Shown: positions 25,149 to 35,647, counted from the first letter of the stretch. The stretch: DNA of 64,000 nucleotides from an uncultured Prevotella sp. (GCA_900315955.1 ONBC01000028.1:28534-92533), one strand, 5' to 3'. Made by a program: numbers and translations. Notes: generated from the letters alone by a model not told the origin.

Positions 25149-28001
25149 TTATAGCTTCCCCCTCAGATACTTTCCCGTTATACTGTCTTTGTTCTGCACA
25201 ATATCCTCAGGCGTTCCCTCCGCTACAATACGGCCACCGGCGTTACCACCATCGGGGCCTAAGTCTATAACCCAGTCGGCATTCTTAACGACTTCAAGGT
25301 TATGCTCGATGACAAGAACGGTGTGGCCACGCTCGATCAGCTGGTTGAAGGCATCGAGGAGCTTGGCAATGTCATGGAAATGCAGACCTGTCGTAGGCTC
25401 GTCGAAGATGAACAAGGTCGGATCCTGCTTTTCCTGACCGATGAAATAAGCGAGCTTCACGCGCTGATTCTCACCACCGGAGAGCGACGACGAGTTCTGA
25501 CCGAGCTGAATATAGCCTAAGCCGACGCTTTGCAACGGCAGCAGACGGCTCACCACTGTCTTCTCCCCATACTGCGAGAAGAAGTCGATGGCCTCGTCGA
25601 CCGTCATGTTAAGAACGTCGTCAATATTCTTTCCATGATACTGTACGTCGAGGATCTCTTTCTTGAAGCGTTTGCCGTGGCAGGCCTCGCACGTCAGCGT
25701 GAGGTCAGCCATGAACTGCATCTCCACCGTGATGACTCCCGCGCCTTTACATTCCTCGCATCGGCCACCATCGGCATTGAACGAGAAATACTGAGGGGTG
25801 AAGCCCATCTGCTTGGCGAGGGGCTGATCGGCAAATACCTGACGGATAGCATCATAAGCCTTCAGATACGTAGCGGGATTGGACCGCGTGCTCTTGCCGA
25901 TGGGATTCTGGTCAACAAACTCCACGTGTCGCACCTTTGTCCAGTCGCCCTCCATCGAAGAGTATTCTCCCGGCTGGTCGGCGACCTCATTGAGTCGACG
26001 CTTGAGCGCCGGATAGAGAATACCCTTGACCAGACTCGACTTGCCCGAACCCGAGACACCGGTCACCGCCGTGAGGACATTGAGCGGGAAACGGGCATCG
26101 ACACCTTTGAGGTTGTTCATGCGGCAGCCCTTGAGCAGGATGCTGAGGTTCCACTGGCGGCGCGACTGCGGCAAGGGAATCTGCTCTTCGCCAGAAAGAT
26201 ACTTCACGGTATAGCTCCGCGGAAACTCTTTTACGGCATTGGTCCAGAACAGCTTGGCAGATTCCTTTGAATCGGGATCGGGGTGCGGGGTCATGCTGCA
26301 CACGATCTCACCTCCATTGCGGCCTGCATCGGGACCGATGTCCACGAGCCAGTCGGCAGACCGCATCACCTCCTCGTCGTGCTCCACGACGACCACGGTG
26401 TTGCCTTCCTGCTGAAGCTCACGCAGCACATGGATGAGCCTGTCGGTATCACGACTGTGCAGTCCGATACTCGGCTCATCGAGGATATAGAGTGATCCCA
26501 CCAGCGGGGAGCCTAAGGATGTCGTCAGACGCGCGCGCTGACTCTCACCACCCGAGAGCGTGCTTGCACGGCGGCCGAGCGTGAGGTAACCGAGCCCCAC
26601 TTCAACTAAGAATCCCAGACGGGAGCGTATCTCCGTGAGCAAACGGCGGGCGATCTGCTCCTCGTGTTCTGTGAGCTTGAGGTCGTCGAACCACTGCTTG
26701 AGCTTGTCGACCGGCATCTCCACGAGGTCGGTGATGGCACGATCGTTGATCTTCACCCACGTAGCTTCTTTTCTGAGTCGCGTTCCGTGGCATTCGGGGC
26801 ATATCGTCTTGCCACGATAACGGCTCATCATGACACGATACTGGATCTTGTATTGGTTCTCCTTCACCATTTCAAAGAAAGCATCGATGCAAACAGCCGT
26901 GTGCTTCAGCGCTCCCTTCGAATCCCTGTCTCCCGGGAACCCGTGCCACAACTGATCTTTCTGCTTTGGTGTGAGGTCATAATAAGGTGTGAAGATGGGG
27001 AAGTCGAACTCCTTGGCTCTGCGGCAGAAAGCCTCTTGCCATTCTTTCATCTTCTCCCCATGCCAGCACTGTACACAACCGTCGTAGACCGACAAAGAAC
27101 TGTTGGGGATGACGAGGCGCTCATCAATACCGATGACACTGCCGAAGCCTTCACACGTAGGACAGGCACCGGCCGGAGAGTTGAATGAGAACATGTTGTC
27201 GTTGGGCTCCTCGAACGTGATACCATCAGCCTCGAAGCGGGAAGAGAAATCGAAACTGACATTGGAAGGTACCATCACGACACGGCAGGCTCCATGCCCT
27301 TCATACATCGCCGTCTCCACCGAATCGGTAATACGCGAGACCACATCCTTCTCCTTGGAGACACTCAGGCGGTCGATGATGAGATAGACGGTATCTTCCG
27401 AATCCTTTGCAGCATCGTCTTCCAACAAGTTTTCGAGGCGCACAACCTCATTGTTCACAAGGATACGCGTGTAACCTTCCCGCAGATAGGTTTCGAGCTG
27501 TTGCTGAAGCGTGCGACCTTCAGTAGGCGACACGGGAGCGACGATCATCACCTTCGTGCCTTCAGCAAAAGAGAGGACCTTGTCAACGACATCCTGCGGC
27601 GTGTCTTTCGTCACTTCCTGACCGCTGACCGGCGAATAAGTGCGGCCTATGCGCGCATAGAGCAGTCGCAGATATTCATAGATCTCCGTGGACGTGCCGA
27701 GTGTGGAGCGAGGATTGCGCGCCGCCACCTTCTGCTCAATGGCGATAGCCGGTGGAAGCCCCTTGATATAGTCGCACTCGGGTTTCTTCATACGGCCGAG
27801 AAACTGACGGGCATAAGACGAGAGGCTCTCCACATAGCGGCGCTGGCCTTCGGCATAAAGCGTGTCGAAGGCTAAGCTCGACTTACCTGAGCCCGACACA
27901 CCCGTCATCACAATAAACTTGTCGCGAGGCAACTTCAAGTTGATGTTCTTGAGGTTATTGACCCGCGCTCCTTTTATCTCGATGTATTCTTGTTTGTCCA
28001 T
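25149..28001 (-). CDS. uvrA: Excinuclease ABC subunit A
   Basis: 950 residues from the ATG at 28001; a TTG two codons earlier is in frame but less likely. Two ABC ATPase modules are visible, each with Walker [10 protein letters not shown] (near 32 and 640) and signature [16 protein letters not shown] or [12 protein letters not shown]. Zinc-binding Cys pairs appear as [24 protein letters not shown] and CEACHGKR. UvrA2 scans DNA for bulky lesions and loads UvrB in nucleotide excision repair. Length and motifs are complete. It is divergent from the BASS-type transporter, with boxes for both genes in the shared 139-base gap. Confidence 0.97.
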   Translation of the reverse strand: MDKQEYIEIKGARVNNLKNINLKLPRDKFIVMTGVSGSGKSSLAFDTLYAEGQRRYVESLSSYARQFLGRMKKPECDYIKGLPPAIAIEQKVAARNPRSTLGTSTEIYEYLRLLYARIGRTYSPVSGQEVTKDTPQDVVDKVLSFAEGTKVMIVAPVSPTEGRTLQQQLETYLREGYTRILVNNEVVRLENLLEDDAAKDSEDTVYLIIDRLSVSKEKDVVSRITDSVETAMYEGHGACRVVMVPSNVSFDFSSRFEADGITFEEPNDNMFSFNSPAGACPTCEGFGSVIGIDERLVIPNSSLSVYDGCVQCWHGEKMKEWQEAFCRRAKEFDFPIFTPYYDLTPKQKDQLWHGFPGDRDSKGALKHTAVCIDAFFEMVKENQYKIQYRVMMSRYRGKTICPECHGTRLRKEATWVKINDRAITDLVEMPVDKLKQWFDDLKLTEHEEQIARRLLTEIRSRLGFLVEVGLGYLTLGRRASTLSGGESQRARLTTSLGSPLVGSLYILDEPSIGLHSRDTDRLIHVLRELQQEGNTVVVVEHDEEVMRSADWLVDIGPDAGRNGGEIVCSMTPHPDPDSKESAKLFWTNAVKEFPRSYTVKYLSGEEQIPLPQSRRQWNLSILLKGCRMNNLKGVDARFPLNVLTAVTGVSGSGKSSLVKGILYPALKRRLNEVADQPGEYSSMEGDWTKVRHVEFVDQNPIGKSTRSNPATYLKAYDAIRQVFADQPLAKQMGFTPQYFSFNADGGRCEECKGAGVITVEMQFMADLTLTCEACHGKRFKKEILDVQYHGKNIDDVLNMTVDEAIDFFSQYGEKTVVSRLLPLQSVGLGYIQLGQNSSSLSGGENQRVKLAYFIGQEKQDPTLFIFDEPTTGLHFHDIAKLLDAFNQLIERGHTVLVIEHNLEVVKNADWVIDLGPDGGNAGGRIVAEGTPEDIVQNKDSITGKYLRGKL

Positions 28002-28054
28002 TGTCAATTTGTTTTTCGAATAATCACGAAATACACATCTTTATTAATTAAATG

Positions 28055-28062
28055 CAAAGGTA
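28055..28062 (-). promoter_or_regulatory. -7 box for uvrA
   Basis: Minus strand TACCTTTG, 53 bases upstream of the uvrA ATG. The -33 element is weak. Confidence 0.45.
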
Positions 28063-28094
28063 GGAAATGTTATTGAGAAACCACAGTTTTTTAT

Positions 28095-28102
28095 TAACTT
28101 TG
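28095..28102 (+). promoter_or_regulatory. -7 box for the BASS-type transporter
   Basis: TAACTTTG, 38 bases upstream of the ATG at 28141. Confidence 0.5.
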
Positions 28103-28140
28103 CAAAATAGAAATATTTCTGAACATTGGATTTCTGAATA

Positions 28141-29106
28141 ATGAAATTACTTACATTCGTAAAACAGTGGACACTGCTCGTGGCACTTGCCGTGGGGAGC
28201 ATCGTCTATCTGCTCTTTTCTGAGATACCTCTTCTCAAACCCATTGGCACCTTTGCCGGTCCCAAGCTTGTGGAGCTGTTGCCGGTGATAATCTTCATTA
28301 TGCTCTACATGACGTTTTGCAAGATTGATATGCACAACTTCAAGCCACGCACCTGGCACTTCGCCCTGCAGATCGTGCGCACCACGCTCTCTGCGCTTGT
28401 CGTGCTCGTCATCATGCACCTCACCTCGCCCGATGCGAAGATTGTGTGGGAAGGTATCTTCATCATCGTCATCTGTCCGACGGCAGCGGCGGCGGCTGTG
28501 GTCACGGAGAAGTTGGGAGGAAGTATCGCGACGATGACGGTCTATATGATCATCGCCAACTGCTTCACGGTCGTCATCATCCCGCTCTTCTTCCCCATGG
28601 TAGAGCGTGCGGCGAACGTCTCGTTCATGACCGCTTTTCTCTTAGTGCTCGACCGTGTTGTGAGAGTTCTTATTCTCCCGCTTATTCTTGGTCTGTTGAC
28701 CCAACGCTTTCTACCGAAAGTCACGGCACTCATCAAACGAATGCCCAATGCCCCGTTCTATCTATGGTCTTTCAACCTGAGCATCATCATGGGTCTGTCT
28801 ATGCAGACGATGCTCCACTCTCCCCTCTCGGGCACCGTGCTCGCTCTCATGCTTCTGCTCCCGCTCGTGGTGTGCATCATCCTTTTCTCCATCGGCAAGG
28901 CAGTGGGCGGCATCTGGGGCTACGAGGCTCGCATCGACGGAGGCCAAGCGCTCGGCCAGAAGAATAATGTCGTGGGTATCTGGCTGATGCTCCACTTCCT
29001 CAATCCCGTATGTGTCATCGCACCATGCGCTTACGTCGTGTGGCAGAATATCATCAATGCTGTACAATTGTGGTACAAGGACAAGCACGGATACCTGAAG
29101 TGGTAA
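28141..29106 (+). CDS. Bile acid:sodium symporter (BASS)-superfamily membrane transporter
   Basis: 321 residues with eight to ten hydrophobic helices (for example LLVALAVGSIVYLLF, LVELLPVIIFIMLYMTFC, VVLVIMHLT) and no signal peptide. The conserved stretch IICPTAAAAAVVTEKLGGSI and the later GGQALGQKNNVVGIWL fit the crossover and Asn/Gln-rich ion-binding motifs of BASS-type carriers. Substrate unknown; family members move organic anions with Na+. It is followed after 68 bases by the sensor-kinase gene on the same strand, but no functional link can be claimed. Confidence 0.75.
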   Translation: MKLLTFVKQWTLLVALAVGSIVYLLFSEIPLLKPIGTFAGPKLVELLPVIIFIMLYMTFCKIDMHNFKPRTWHFALQIVRTTLSALVVLVIMHLTSPDAKIVWEGIFIIVICPTAAAAAVVTEKLGGSIATMTVYMIIANCFTVVIIPLFFPMVERAANVSFMTAFLLVLDRVVRVLILPLILGLLTQRFLPKVTALIKRMPNAPFYLWSFNLSIIMGLSMQTMLHSPLSGTVLALMLLLPLVVCIILFSIGKAVGGIWGYEARIDGGQALGQKNNVVGIWLMLHFLNPVCVIAPCAYVVWQNIINAVQLWYKDKHGYLKW

Positions 29107-29174
29107 TAAAGAAGTTCAGAAGACAGAAGATCAGAAAGATAGTCAAATGTTTTATCATTAAGGACTATAATAAT

Positions 29175-32100
29175 ATGAGACGCTGCACAACCATAATATG
29201 CTTTTTCCTGTTGCTCCTCGCTTCTTGTTCGAAGAGCGACGAGACTGTTGTGGACCGTCTCAATGAGAAGTCGTACGACTTCCATTACCGCAGCCTCGAC
29301 TCCACACGGATCTATGCCGACAGCGCTCTCAGCCTCTCCAACGATTATTCAGCAGGACGGGCAGAGGCCCTCAACAATCTTGCCTTCGTGGAGACTGCAG
29401 CCATGAACTATGGCAAGGCGAAGCAGTTTCTCGATTCCATTCAGGGCATCACCAACAACCAGATAGAACTGCTTATCTCTGACGTGCAGCAAATGAAGCT
29501 CTGTCAGAAACAGTCGCACAACAAAGACTTTTATGTCTACAGCGCGCAAGCCAAGCGCCGTCTCGTGCGGATCAAAGGAGAAGCATCTTCGCTCAATGAG
29601 CATGAGCAACGACGGTATGCCTATGCCTTGTCGGAGTTTCACATCGTTTCCTCTGTCTATTACTATTACACCGGCCTTCAGCAGCAATCCAGTGACCAAA
29701 TGACGAGCATCGACCCTTACGGCACGATCCAGCGCGACACGGCACAGCTGCTCAACTATTGGTACAACATCGGTGCCGGTGGCATCATCATGGGGAAAGA
29801 CAAACGCAAACTCGCTCAAACAGAGATGGGGTACCTTGCCCAATGCTACATCCTCTCTGCTAAATATCATTATCCTTACTGGGAGGCACAGAGTCTTCAG
29901 GCCATTTCCGAACACCTTCAGGACGGTGCTATGCGAAAGGAAATCATCTATGACAACATCCCCACGATCGTAGCCGTAAACACGGACATGATGCCCGACT
30001 CACTGATCGCGGGGAATCTTGCCCAACGAGCGCTCAATCTCTTTAAGGCTTACGGCGACGTATATCAGACAGCAGGAGGCTGGCGAACACTCGGCGAATG
30101 TTTCTGGCACATCGGCGACAACCGATCGGCACTCATCTGTCTGAACCACGCACTCGAAGACAACAAGAAAGTGGAACAGGCGCCCGACCTCATCGCCTCT
30201 ATCCGAGAGGACCTGTGCCTTGTCTATTCAGCGGTCAACGACAAGCAGAAGAGCGATTATAACCGCAACATCTATCTCGATTTGCAAGAGCAGACACGAC
30301 AAGACCGCCAACTCGAAGCGCGCGCAGCTGAGCTAAAGTTCTCTATCCATGGACTTAATCTTCTCATCGCAATTGTCATATTGATGATCATCCTCGTCAC
30401 GGTGCTGCTCATCGTCTTTGCGCAGATGCGCCGGAAGAGTGATGATGCCTTCTCCATCTCGCGCCTGTTAGCTCCGCTGAGCGAATGGCAGAAGCACAAC
30501 GAAGAGGCTATAGAACATAAGCGTGAGCATTTTGAGGAGATTGAGGAAGCTACGGATGTGGCTCGTCTGCACCTCCAGCAAAACAAGCAACGGAACCTTG
30601 AGCAGCGTGCAAAGGTTCAACTTGTTTGCAGCATTCTGCCGCTCATTGACCGCATGGTGAACGAGGTGAAACGATTGAAGCAATCGAAGGAAGCTGGAAG
30701 TGATGAACAAACCGGCAATGAGCGCTTACAGATTGAGCGCATCAACAATGAGCGGTTAAAATATGTGGAGGAACTTACCGACAGCATCAATCAGTATAAT
30801 AATATTCTTACTAAATGGATTCAGATGCGGCAAGGTGAACTGAGTCTGAAAATAGAGAACTTCCAGCTACAGAAAGTCTTTGATATAGTCAGTCACAGTG
30901 CCATGAGCTTTTCGCTCAATGGTATCCGGCTCATTGTCAAGCCGACGGACACTGTTGTAAAAGCCGACAGCACCCTGACGCTCTTCATGGTGAACACCAT
31001 CGCGGACAACGCGCGCAAGTTCACGCCTAAAGGAGGAACAGTAACCATTGAAGCCAAAGGCTTACCGCAGAAAGAAGGAGAACGAATTCCTTACATAGAG
31101 ATTTCCATCACGGACAACGGGAAGGGGATGGATAAGGAGACATTGAGCCATATCTTTGACCGGACTTACACGGGAGGGCATGGCTTCGGACTGAAAAACT
31201 GCAGGGGAATTATCGAGAAATACAAGAAGATCAGTTCACTCTTCAGTCAGTGTCTCATCGACGCGGAAAGCACTGTAGGGAAAGGCACGCGCATCTTCTT
31301 CCGTCTGCCAGTAGGAAAGATCAGAATGATTGTCGCCGCCTTCATGATATCTTTGTCCTGCGCTGTGTCAGGCGGCACAAAGCCAGCAAATGACCGGATA
31401 GCAGCGCCTGCTAAGGACCGGAGAGCGACACCGGCGAAAAAACGAATAGTGACACCCGCGGAGAAAGAGAGCAAAGCCGCGATGTTTGCTGATTCCGCTT
31501 ATCTCTCAAACATCTTGGGCAACTACGCAAAAACGCTCCGCTATGCGGACAGCTGTCGTAAATATATCCAACCAGCAGACACAACCGTGTTGCTCGATGT
31601 AAGCAATGAAGCAGCCATCGCTGCCCTTGCGCTGCATCAATGGGACCTTTATCAGCAGAACAACGATGTCTATACCAAGCTCTTTCGACAGGCGAGCGCT
31701 GACAACTCACTGCCATCTTATATCCAGTATATGCAACGGAGCAAGACCAACAAGATGGTATCTGTCGTGCTGCTTATCATTCTGCTTTTAGTGATCTTCC
31801 CTGCGTGGTACTTCCTTTATTATCGACATAAACTGAACTATAAGTTCTGCGTGGAGCGTATCAATAAGATGAATGACATTCTGCTCTCCAATGTTTCCGA
31901 CGAGGAGAAGCTCATGAATATCCGTGAATTGGAAGACTTCAATCGGTTCAATCTCACTACAGATCAGAAGCGTAAACTACATAACGTGGTGGAGAAGATT
32001 GAGTCGGCACTGCTGCAGAATATCGCGCACAGTAAGGAGATGGATACCGAGGCAGAGCTCGCCAACGACGAGCTGCAGCGCATTGACATGGAATCCGGCA

Positions 32101-32648
32101 GGCTGCATGTCTCCAACAATGTGCTTGACAACTGTCTGTCCACGCTCAAGCACGAGACCATGTTCTATCCTTCGCGTATCAAGCAGATGGTGGACTCCGA
32201 CAAGACCAATATAGATGAACTCAGCGAGGTCATCAACTATTACCACGATCTCTATGCGATCCTTGCTGAGCAAGCCTTGCGCCAAGTGGTCCCTCAGAGG
32301 ATGAGCCAGGCCTCGACAGGTTATCTGCTCGACATACTGAAGAAATGCAATGGAAACAAGCCCATTCAGATTAGCGAGTTGCCAATCGGCACTGGGGACC
32401 GACTGATTCCTAAGAAATATGTCAGCCTTCATGTAACGATGTCAGCCCTCGGCAGCCTGACGGATGAGCAGACTGCCAACCTTTTCACGCCCTACTCCGT
32501 CGACCTCAATCTGCTGCTCTGCCGCCAGATCGTGAGAGAGATGGGAGAAGCTACGAACCTGCGGGCTTGTGGCATTGAGGCAGGAAAAGATAAAGACGGA
32601 AATGTAATTGTGAAAATACTGATTCCAAAAATATTCTACAACGAATAA
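29175..32648 (+). CDS. Tandem-module sensor histidine kinase (DUF5112/DUF5113 type)
   Basis: 1157 residues from the ATG at 29175. That start gives a clean lipoprotein-like signal (FFLLLLASCSKS); the longer frame overlaps the transporter. Residues 20-390 are helical and TPR-like, followed by a membrane helix at about 393-415. An ATPase domain has N box MVNTIADNARKFTP (605), G1 DNGKGMDK (647) and G2 GGHGFGLKN (666). A second hydrophobic segment (MIVAAFMISLSCAVSGG, about 718) looks like a signal peptide relic. A Lys/Pro/Ala repeat linker, more helices and a third membrane helix (861-883) follow. The last part has a possible phospho-acceptor His993 (LKHETMFYPSRI) and a degenerate ATPase without Gly motifs. 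The gene lies just upstream of its probable response regulator. Confidence 0.85.
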   Translation: MRRCTTIICFFLLLLASCSKSDETVVDRLNEKSYDFHYRSLDSTRIYADSALSLSNDYSAGRAEALNNLAFVETAAMNYGKAKQFLDSIQGITNNQIELLISDVQQMKLCQKQSHNKDFYVYSAQAKRRLVRIKGEASSLNEHEQRRYAYALSEFHIVSSVYYYYTGLQQQSSDQMTSIDPYGTIQRDTAQLLNYWYNIGAGGIIMGKDKRKLAQTEMGYLAQCYILSAKYHYPYWEAQSLQAISEHLQDGAMRKEIIYDNIPTIVAVNTDMMPDSLIAGNLAQRALNLFKAYGDVYQTAGGWRTLGECFWHIGDNRSALICLNHALEDNKKVEQAPDLIASIREDLCLVYSAVNDKQKSDYNRNIYLDLQEQTRQDRQLEARAAELKFSIHGLNLLIAIVILMIILVTVLLIVFAQMRRKSDDAFSISRLLAPLSEWQKHNEEAIEHKREHFEEIEEATDVARLHLQQNKQRNLEQRAKVQLVCSILPLIDRMVNEVKRLKQSKEAGSDEQTGNERLQIERINNERLKYVEELTDSINQYNNILTKWIQMRQGELSLKIENFQLQKVFDIVSHSAMSFSLNGIRLIVKPTDTVVKADSTLTLFMVNTIADNARKFTPKGGTVTIEAKGLPQKEGERIPYIEISITDNGKGMDKETLSHIFDRTYTGGHGFGLKNCRGIIEKYKKISSLFSQCLIDAESTVGKGTRIFFRLPVGKIRMIVAAFMISLSCAVSGGTKPANDRIAAPAKDRRATPAKKRIVTPAEKESKAAMFADSAYLSNILGNYAKTLRYADSCRKYIQPADTTVLLDVSNEAAIAALALHQWDLYQQNNDVYTKLFRQASADNSLPSYIQYMQRSKTNKMVSVVLLIILLLVIFPAWYFLYYRHKLNYKFCVERINKMNDILLSNVSDEEKLMNIRELEDFNRFNLTTDQKRKLHNVVEKIESALLQNIAHSKEMDTEAELANDELQRIDMESGRLHVSNNVLDNCLSTLKHETMFYPSRIKQMVDSDKTNIDELSEVINYYHDLYAILAEQALRQVVPQRMSQASTGYLLDILKKCNGNKPIQISELPIGTGDRLIPKKYVSLHVTMSALGSLTDEQTANLFTPYSVDLNLLLCRQIVREMGEATNLRACGIEAGKDKDGNVIVKILIPKIFYNE

Positions 32649-32681
32649 GAAAAGATAATACAACGAACAAGAAAAGATAAT

Positions 32682-33407
32682 ATGAAAGACTTCAATATCA
32701 TCATTGTTGAGGATGTGCCCCTCGAACTGAAAGGCACGGAAGGAATCATCGCTAACGACATACCCGAGGCGCATGTCCTTGGCACGGCCTCCGATGAGAC
32801 CACTTATTGGAAACTCATGCGACAGCAACAGCCCGATCTCGTGCTGCTCGACTTAGGACTGGGCGGCTCAACGACCGTAGGTGTGGAGATCTGCCGCCAC
32901 ACGAAGCAGAGTTATCCTACCGTGAAGGTGCTCATCTTCACGGGTGAGATTCTGAACGAGAAGCTATGGGTCGACGTGCTCGACGCAGGCTGCGACGGCA
33001 TCATCCTCAAGACGGGGGAGCTGCTCACCCGCAACGATGTGGAAGCTGTGATGAGCGGAAAGAAACTTGTCTTCAACGAGCCTATCCTCGAAAAGATCGT
33101 GGAGCGGTTCAAGAAGAGTGTCAACAACGAGATCATGCGTCAGGAGGCGCTTATCTCTTACGACATCGACGAATACGATGAGCGCTTCCTCCGCCACCTC
33201 GCTCTGGGCTATACCAAGGAACAGATCACGCAGCTGCGTGGCATGCCATTCGGAGTAAAGAGCCTTGAGAAGCGCCAGAACGAGCTCGTGAAAAAGCTCT
33301 TCCCCGAGGATAACGCAGGCGTAGGAATCAATGCCACCCGTCTCGTAGTGAGAGCCTTACAGCTGCGAATCCTTGATCTCGACAACCTTCACCCCGACGA
33401 AGAATAA
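32682..33407 (+). CDS. Response regulator with C-terminal HTH-like output domain (DUF5932 type)
   Basis: 241 residues. The receiver domain carries Asp57 (LVLLDLGLGG), Thr87 (KVLIFTGE) and Lys110 (GIILKTGE), with the acidic pair in IIIVEDVP, so it should accept phosphate. The C-terminal part (about 145-235) has a helix-turn-helix-like stretch (LRHLALGYTKEQITQLRG, GVKSLEKRQNELVKKLF) resembling LuxR/sigma-4 helices and presumably binds DNA. It starts 33 bases after the kinase gene and ends 3 bases before the small membrane protein gene, so the three probably form one operon. Confidence 0.88.
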   Translation: MKDFNIIIVEDVPLELKGTEGIIANDIPEAHVLGTASDETTYWKLMRQQQPDLVLLDLGLGGSTTVGVEICRHTKQSYPTVKVLIFTGEILNEKLWVDVLDAGCDGIILKTGELLTRNDVEAVMSGKKLVFNEPILEKIVERFKKSVNNEIMRQEALISYDIDEYDERFLRHLALGYTKEQITQLRGMPFGVKSLEKRQNELVKKLFPEDNAGVGINATRLVVRALQLRILDLDNLHPDEE

Positions 33408-33410
33408 AGT

Positions 33411-34025
33411 ATGCTCAGAAGAAATTGGCTTAGCACGACGATCATCGTTATCCTTATTGCTTATGTCGTTGTCGTATTAGGTACATGGCTGTGGTCCGCG
33501 GCCATGCCCTCTTCCTCCGTGCGTCCGCTGTTGAGCGATACCGGCATCCGCTGGTTCTTCGGCACCTTTGTGGCCAATCTCGCCCGGCCCTTGCTCATCT
33601 GGATCATCCTGCTCGACATAGCAATAGGAGCCTGCGTGAGGAGCGGATTAGGGCGCGCCCTCGGGAAACTCTTTCGAAAAGGAGCCGCACTTGACAGCCT
33701 TCAGAGGAGAGGATTGTGGTCTGCTTTAGAATTGACGTTGACCGAGCTCGTGGTCATGGCATTGCTCATCCTGCCGCGTCACGCCATCCTGCTGAGTGTT
33801 ACCGGAGCGATCTGTCCAAGCAGCGCTTCAGCGAGTGTCATTCCCGTCATAGCCTTTATGTTGCTTTCCGCCTCAGTGACTTTTGGATTGTTTTCCGGAA
33901 CATTGCACAATTATAAAGAAGCCGTGATTCACATATTTCAAGGCGGAAAGCATCTGAAAATCATCCTCTGCTTCTACGTGCTGCTTATTGAGCTGGCAGC
34001 AATCATCGAATACGCGTTGGTATAG
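33411..34025 (+). CDS. Small polytopic membrane protein resembling the first part of AbgT transporters
   Basis: 204 residues with four or five hydrophobic helices (TTIIVILIAYVVVVLGTWL, LARPLLIWIILLDIAIGACV, LVVMALLILPRHAILLSVTG, VIPVIAFMLLSASVTFGLF). The segment VRPLLSDTGIRWFFGTFVAN followed by a membrane helix and VRSGLGRALG resembles the N-terminal region of AbgT (p-aminobenzoyl-glutamate) transporters. However, AbgT is about 500 residues, so this would be a stand-alone part or a distant relative. It lies 3 bases after the response-regulator gene. Function unknown. Confidence 0.55.
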   Translation: MLRRNWLSTTIIVILIAYVVVVLGTWLWSAAMPSSSVRPLLSDTGIRWFFGTFVANLARPLLIWIILLDIAIGACVRSGLGRALGKLFRKGAALDSLQRRGLWSALELTLTELVVMALLILPRHAILLSVTGAICPSSASASVIPVIAFMLLSASVTFGLFSGTLHNYKEAVIHIFQGGKHLKIILCFYVLLIELAAIIEYALV

Positions 34026-34041
34026 TTATCCTTTAAGAAAA

Positions 34042-34848
34042 TTATTGGATATCCCGATAATCATCACTCTCGAGCAATTGCTGGACAGAGATATCCGGAT
34101 GCTTTTTCATATATCGGGAGATAATGCGCACATAATCAGTATCAAAGACTTCCGATCCCAACGCTTTGTTGGCCACCCACATAATTTTACCCATGTGAAG
34201 ATCCTTCTCCAATTGCGTCCGTGAATCATGATTCTTCAAAGGATAAATGCTGAGAAGGTAAAAACTGACACAATCGGGAACAATATAGGAGCGGTTCATG
34301 GTTTCCAGCTGCTCTTTGCTGTAGCTGAACTTTTTATAGATCGGGTATTTGGCTCCCATGTATTTATCGAGCGAGATACCGATCATCTGGTCTCCCACAA
34401 CGACACTCTGGTCCAAGGCACCAATCTGCGTATAGATCCGGGGCAGCGGAATCTTTGGAATCCATTTTCTCAGCTTCGTGAACGACTTGCGAAGCCCGTC
34501 ATTGATATCCTCCATATTGGCGTATTCAAGCTCCACGTCACTGACCAGCGTCTGAAGCGTAGAGTCTTGATAGAAACGCAGGAAGCGCTCGCTGATGTCA
34601 TGATCGCTGACATCACCGATACGCAGCATCTTCTCCACAAGCGTGCGCGTTTCTATCGGATACTCCGTATTCATCTGCTGCAGCGCTGAGAAATCTCCGG
34701 TAATGACATAACGGCTCTCCAAACGGTCATAACGCTCCACCTTCATCGCAGATGGATCATCATCATCGTCGTTTGCCTTGAGCTTGAAATCACACGAAGC
34801 GCAGAAGACACACAGTAATAGCAGAATATAATATAATCTGTTAAGCAA
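34042..34848 (-). CDS. gldB: Gliding motility lipoprotein GldB
   Basis: 268 residues. The signal peptide ends at a lipobox (LLLCVFCASCDF), so it is an envelope lipoprotein. GldB features include the acidic start, KVERYDRLE, the middle segment YTQIGALDQSVVVGDQMIGI (a metalloprotease-like DUF2268 relative) and SLDKYMGAKYPIYKKFSY. In flavobacteria GldB is needed for gliding and type IX secretion; in nonmotile Prevotella-type organisms it accompanies secretion genes. Convergent with the AbgT-like gene (16-base gap). A TACTTTTG box lies at 34931-34938. Confidence 0.88.
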   Translation of the reverse strand: MLNRLYYILLLLCVFCASCDFKLKANDDDDDPSAMKVERYDRLESRYVITGDFSALQQMNTEYPIETRTLVEKMLRIGDVSDHDISERFLRFYQDSTLQTLVSDVELEYANMEDINDGLRKSFTKLRKWIPKIPLPRIYTQIGALDQSVVVGDQMIGISLDKYMGAKYPIYKKFSYSKEQLETMNRSYIVPDCVSFYLLSIYPLKNHDSRTQLEKDLHMGKIMWVANKALGSEVFDTDYVRIISRYMKKHPDISVQQLLESDDYRDIQ

Positions 34849-34900
34849 TATTCTTGATACTTATTGATTCTTGATGCTTATCGTTTCCGAAATAATAATC

Positions 34901-34924
34901 TAAGAGGCACCTATGTGCTCTTTT
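34901..34924. promoter_or_regulatory. Hairpin in the gldB leader
   Basis: AAGAGGCAC and GTGCTCTTTT flank CTAT, forming a stem with one bulge between the gldB promoter box and its start. It could be a terminator-like attenuator on the plus strand or a leader structure. Confidence 0.35.
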
Positions 34925-34930
34925 ATTGCG

Positions 34931-34938
34931 CAAAAGTA
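34931..34938 (-). promoter_or_regulatory. -7 box for gldB
   Basis: Minus strand TACTTTTG, an exact TAnnTTTG match, 82 bases upstream of the gldB ATG. Confidence 0.4.
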
Positions 34939-35059
34939 AGGAAAATAATCGACAGTACCAAATAATAGACTAAAAAAATGCAAAGAATTGTATTAAAAAC
35001 GGTTATTCAATGCACATTTTATTAAGAATGTGTAAAAAAGAACGTGAAATATTATGTAT

Positions 35060-35647
35060 TTAACCTTTCAAATAAGCCAGCACATAACTGTTGCTGACCT
35101 CGTAACTGATGTTTACCCGCACTTGCTGACGCAGGTTCTCCACCGTCACTTCGCCTGCTTCTTTTTGAGCATAAGGCAACAAGCGCATCTCGTGAAACTC
35201 GAGATGCTGCTCCGTGAAATATTTATAGACAGCTTCCTTTGCGCACCAAGTAATCAACCGCTCGGCGAGCGTCGACTGTTGCTCGTCATCCCGGATAAAA
35301 CGCGAGGCCACCCGGTTGACACGCTCAGAAACATATTCGATGTCCACCCCTACCCGATGAGACCGAGAGAGCATCATCGCCGCCCAGCCCTCTGTATGGG
35401 AGAGGCTGACGAAGTAACCGTCCACCAACGGAGCTCCGTCCTCATTATGACGGATAACAAGCGAATCATCGCCCGTCAAAGCCTTTAACAAAAGATATTC
35501 GGTGAGCGTTTCCTTCTTACGGCGGGGTGAACGGAGGGAACTGAGGTCGACAGATGCCGGAACGGGCAACTGATCCACGGCTTCCGTCATCTGCCACAGC
35601 GCGAGCCACGTGTCAGGCTCAAGCTTCTGCTTTCTGATCAGCGGCAT
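35060..35647 (-). CDS. 4'-phosphopantetheinyl transferase (Sfp/AcpT-like)
   Basis: 195 residues. The Mg/CoA-binding Asp102 and Glu104 are in RVGVDIEYV and the catalytic WCAKEAVYK is at 134-142, the two hallmark motifs of the superfamily. SLSHTEGWAA matches the substrate-loop His. It transfers phosphopantetheine from CoA to carrier-protein serines. The start overlaps the end of gldE by 29 bases, so translation is probably coupled. Last gene of the run that includes ssb and gldE. Confidence 0.9.
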   Translation of the reverse strand: MPLIRKQKLEPDTWLALWQMTEAVDQLPVPASVDLSSLRSPRRKKETLTEYLLLKALTGDDSLVIRHNEDGAPLVDGYFVSLSHTEGWAAMMLSRSHRVGVDIEYVSERVNRVASRFIRDDEQQSTLAERLITWCAKEAVYKYFTEQHLEFHEMRLLPYAQKEAGEVTVENLRQQVRVNISYEVSNSYVLAYLKG

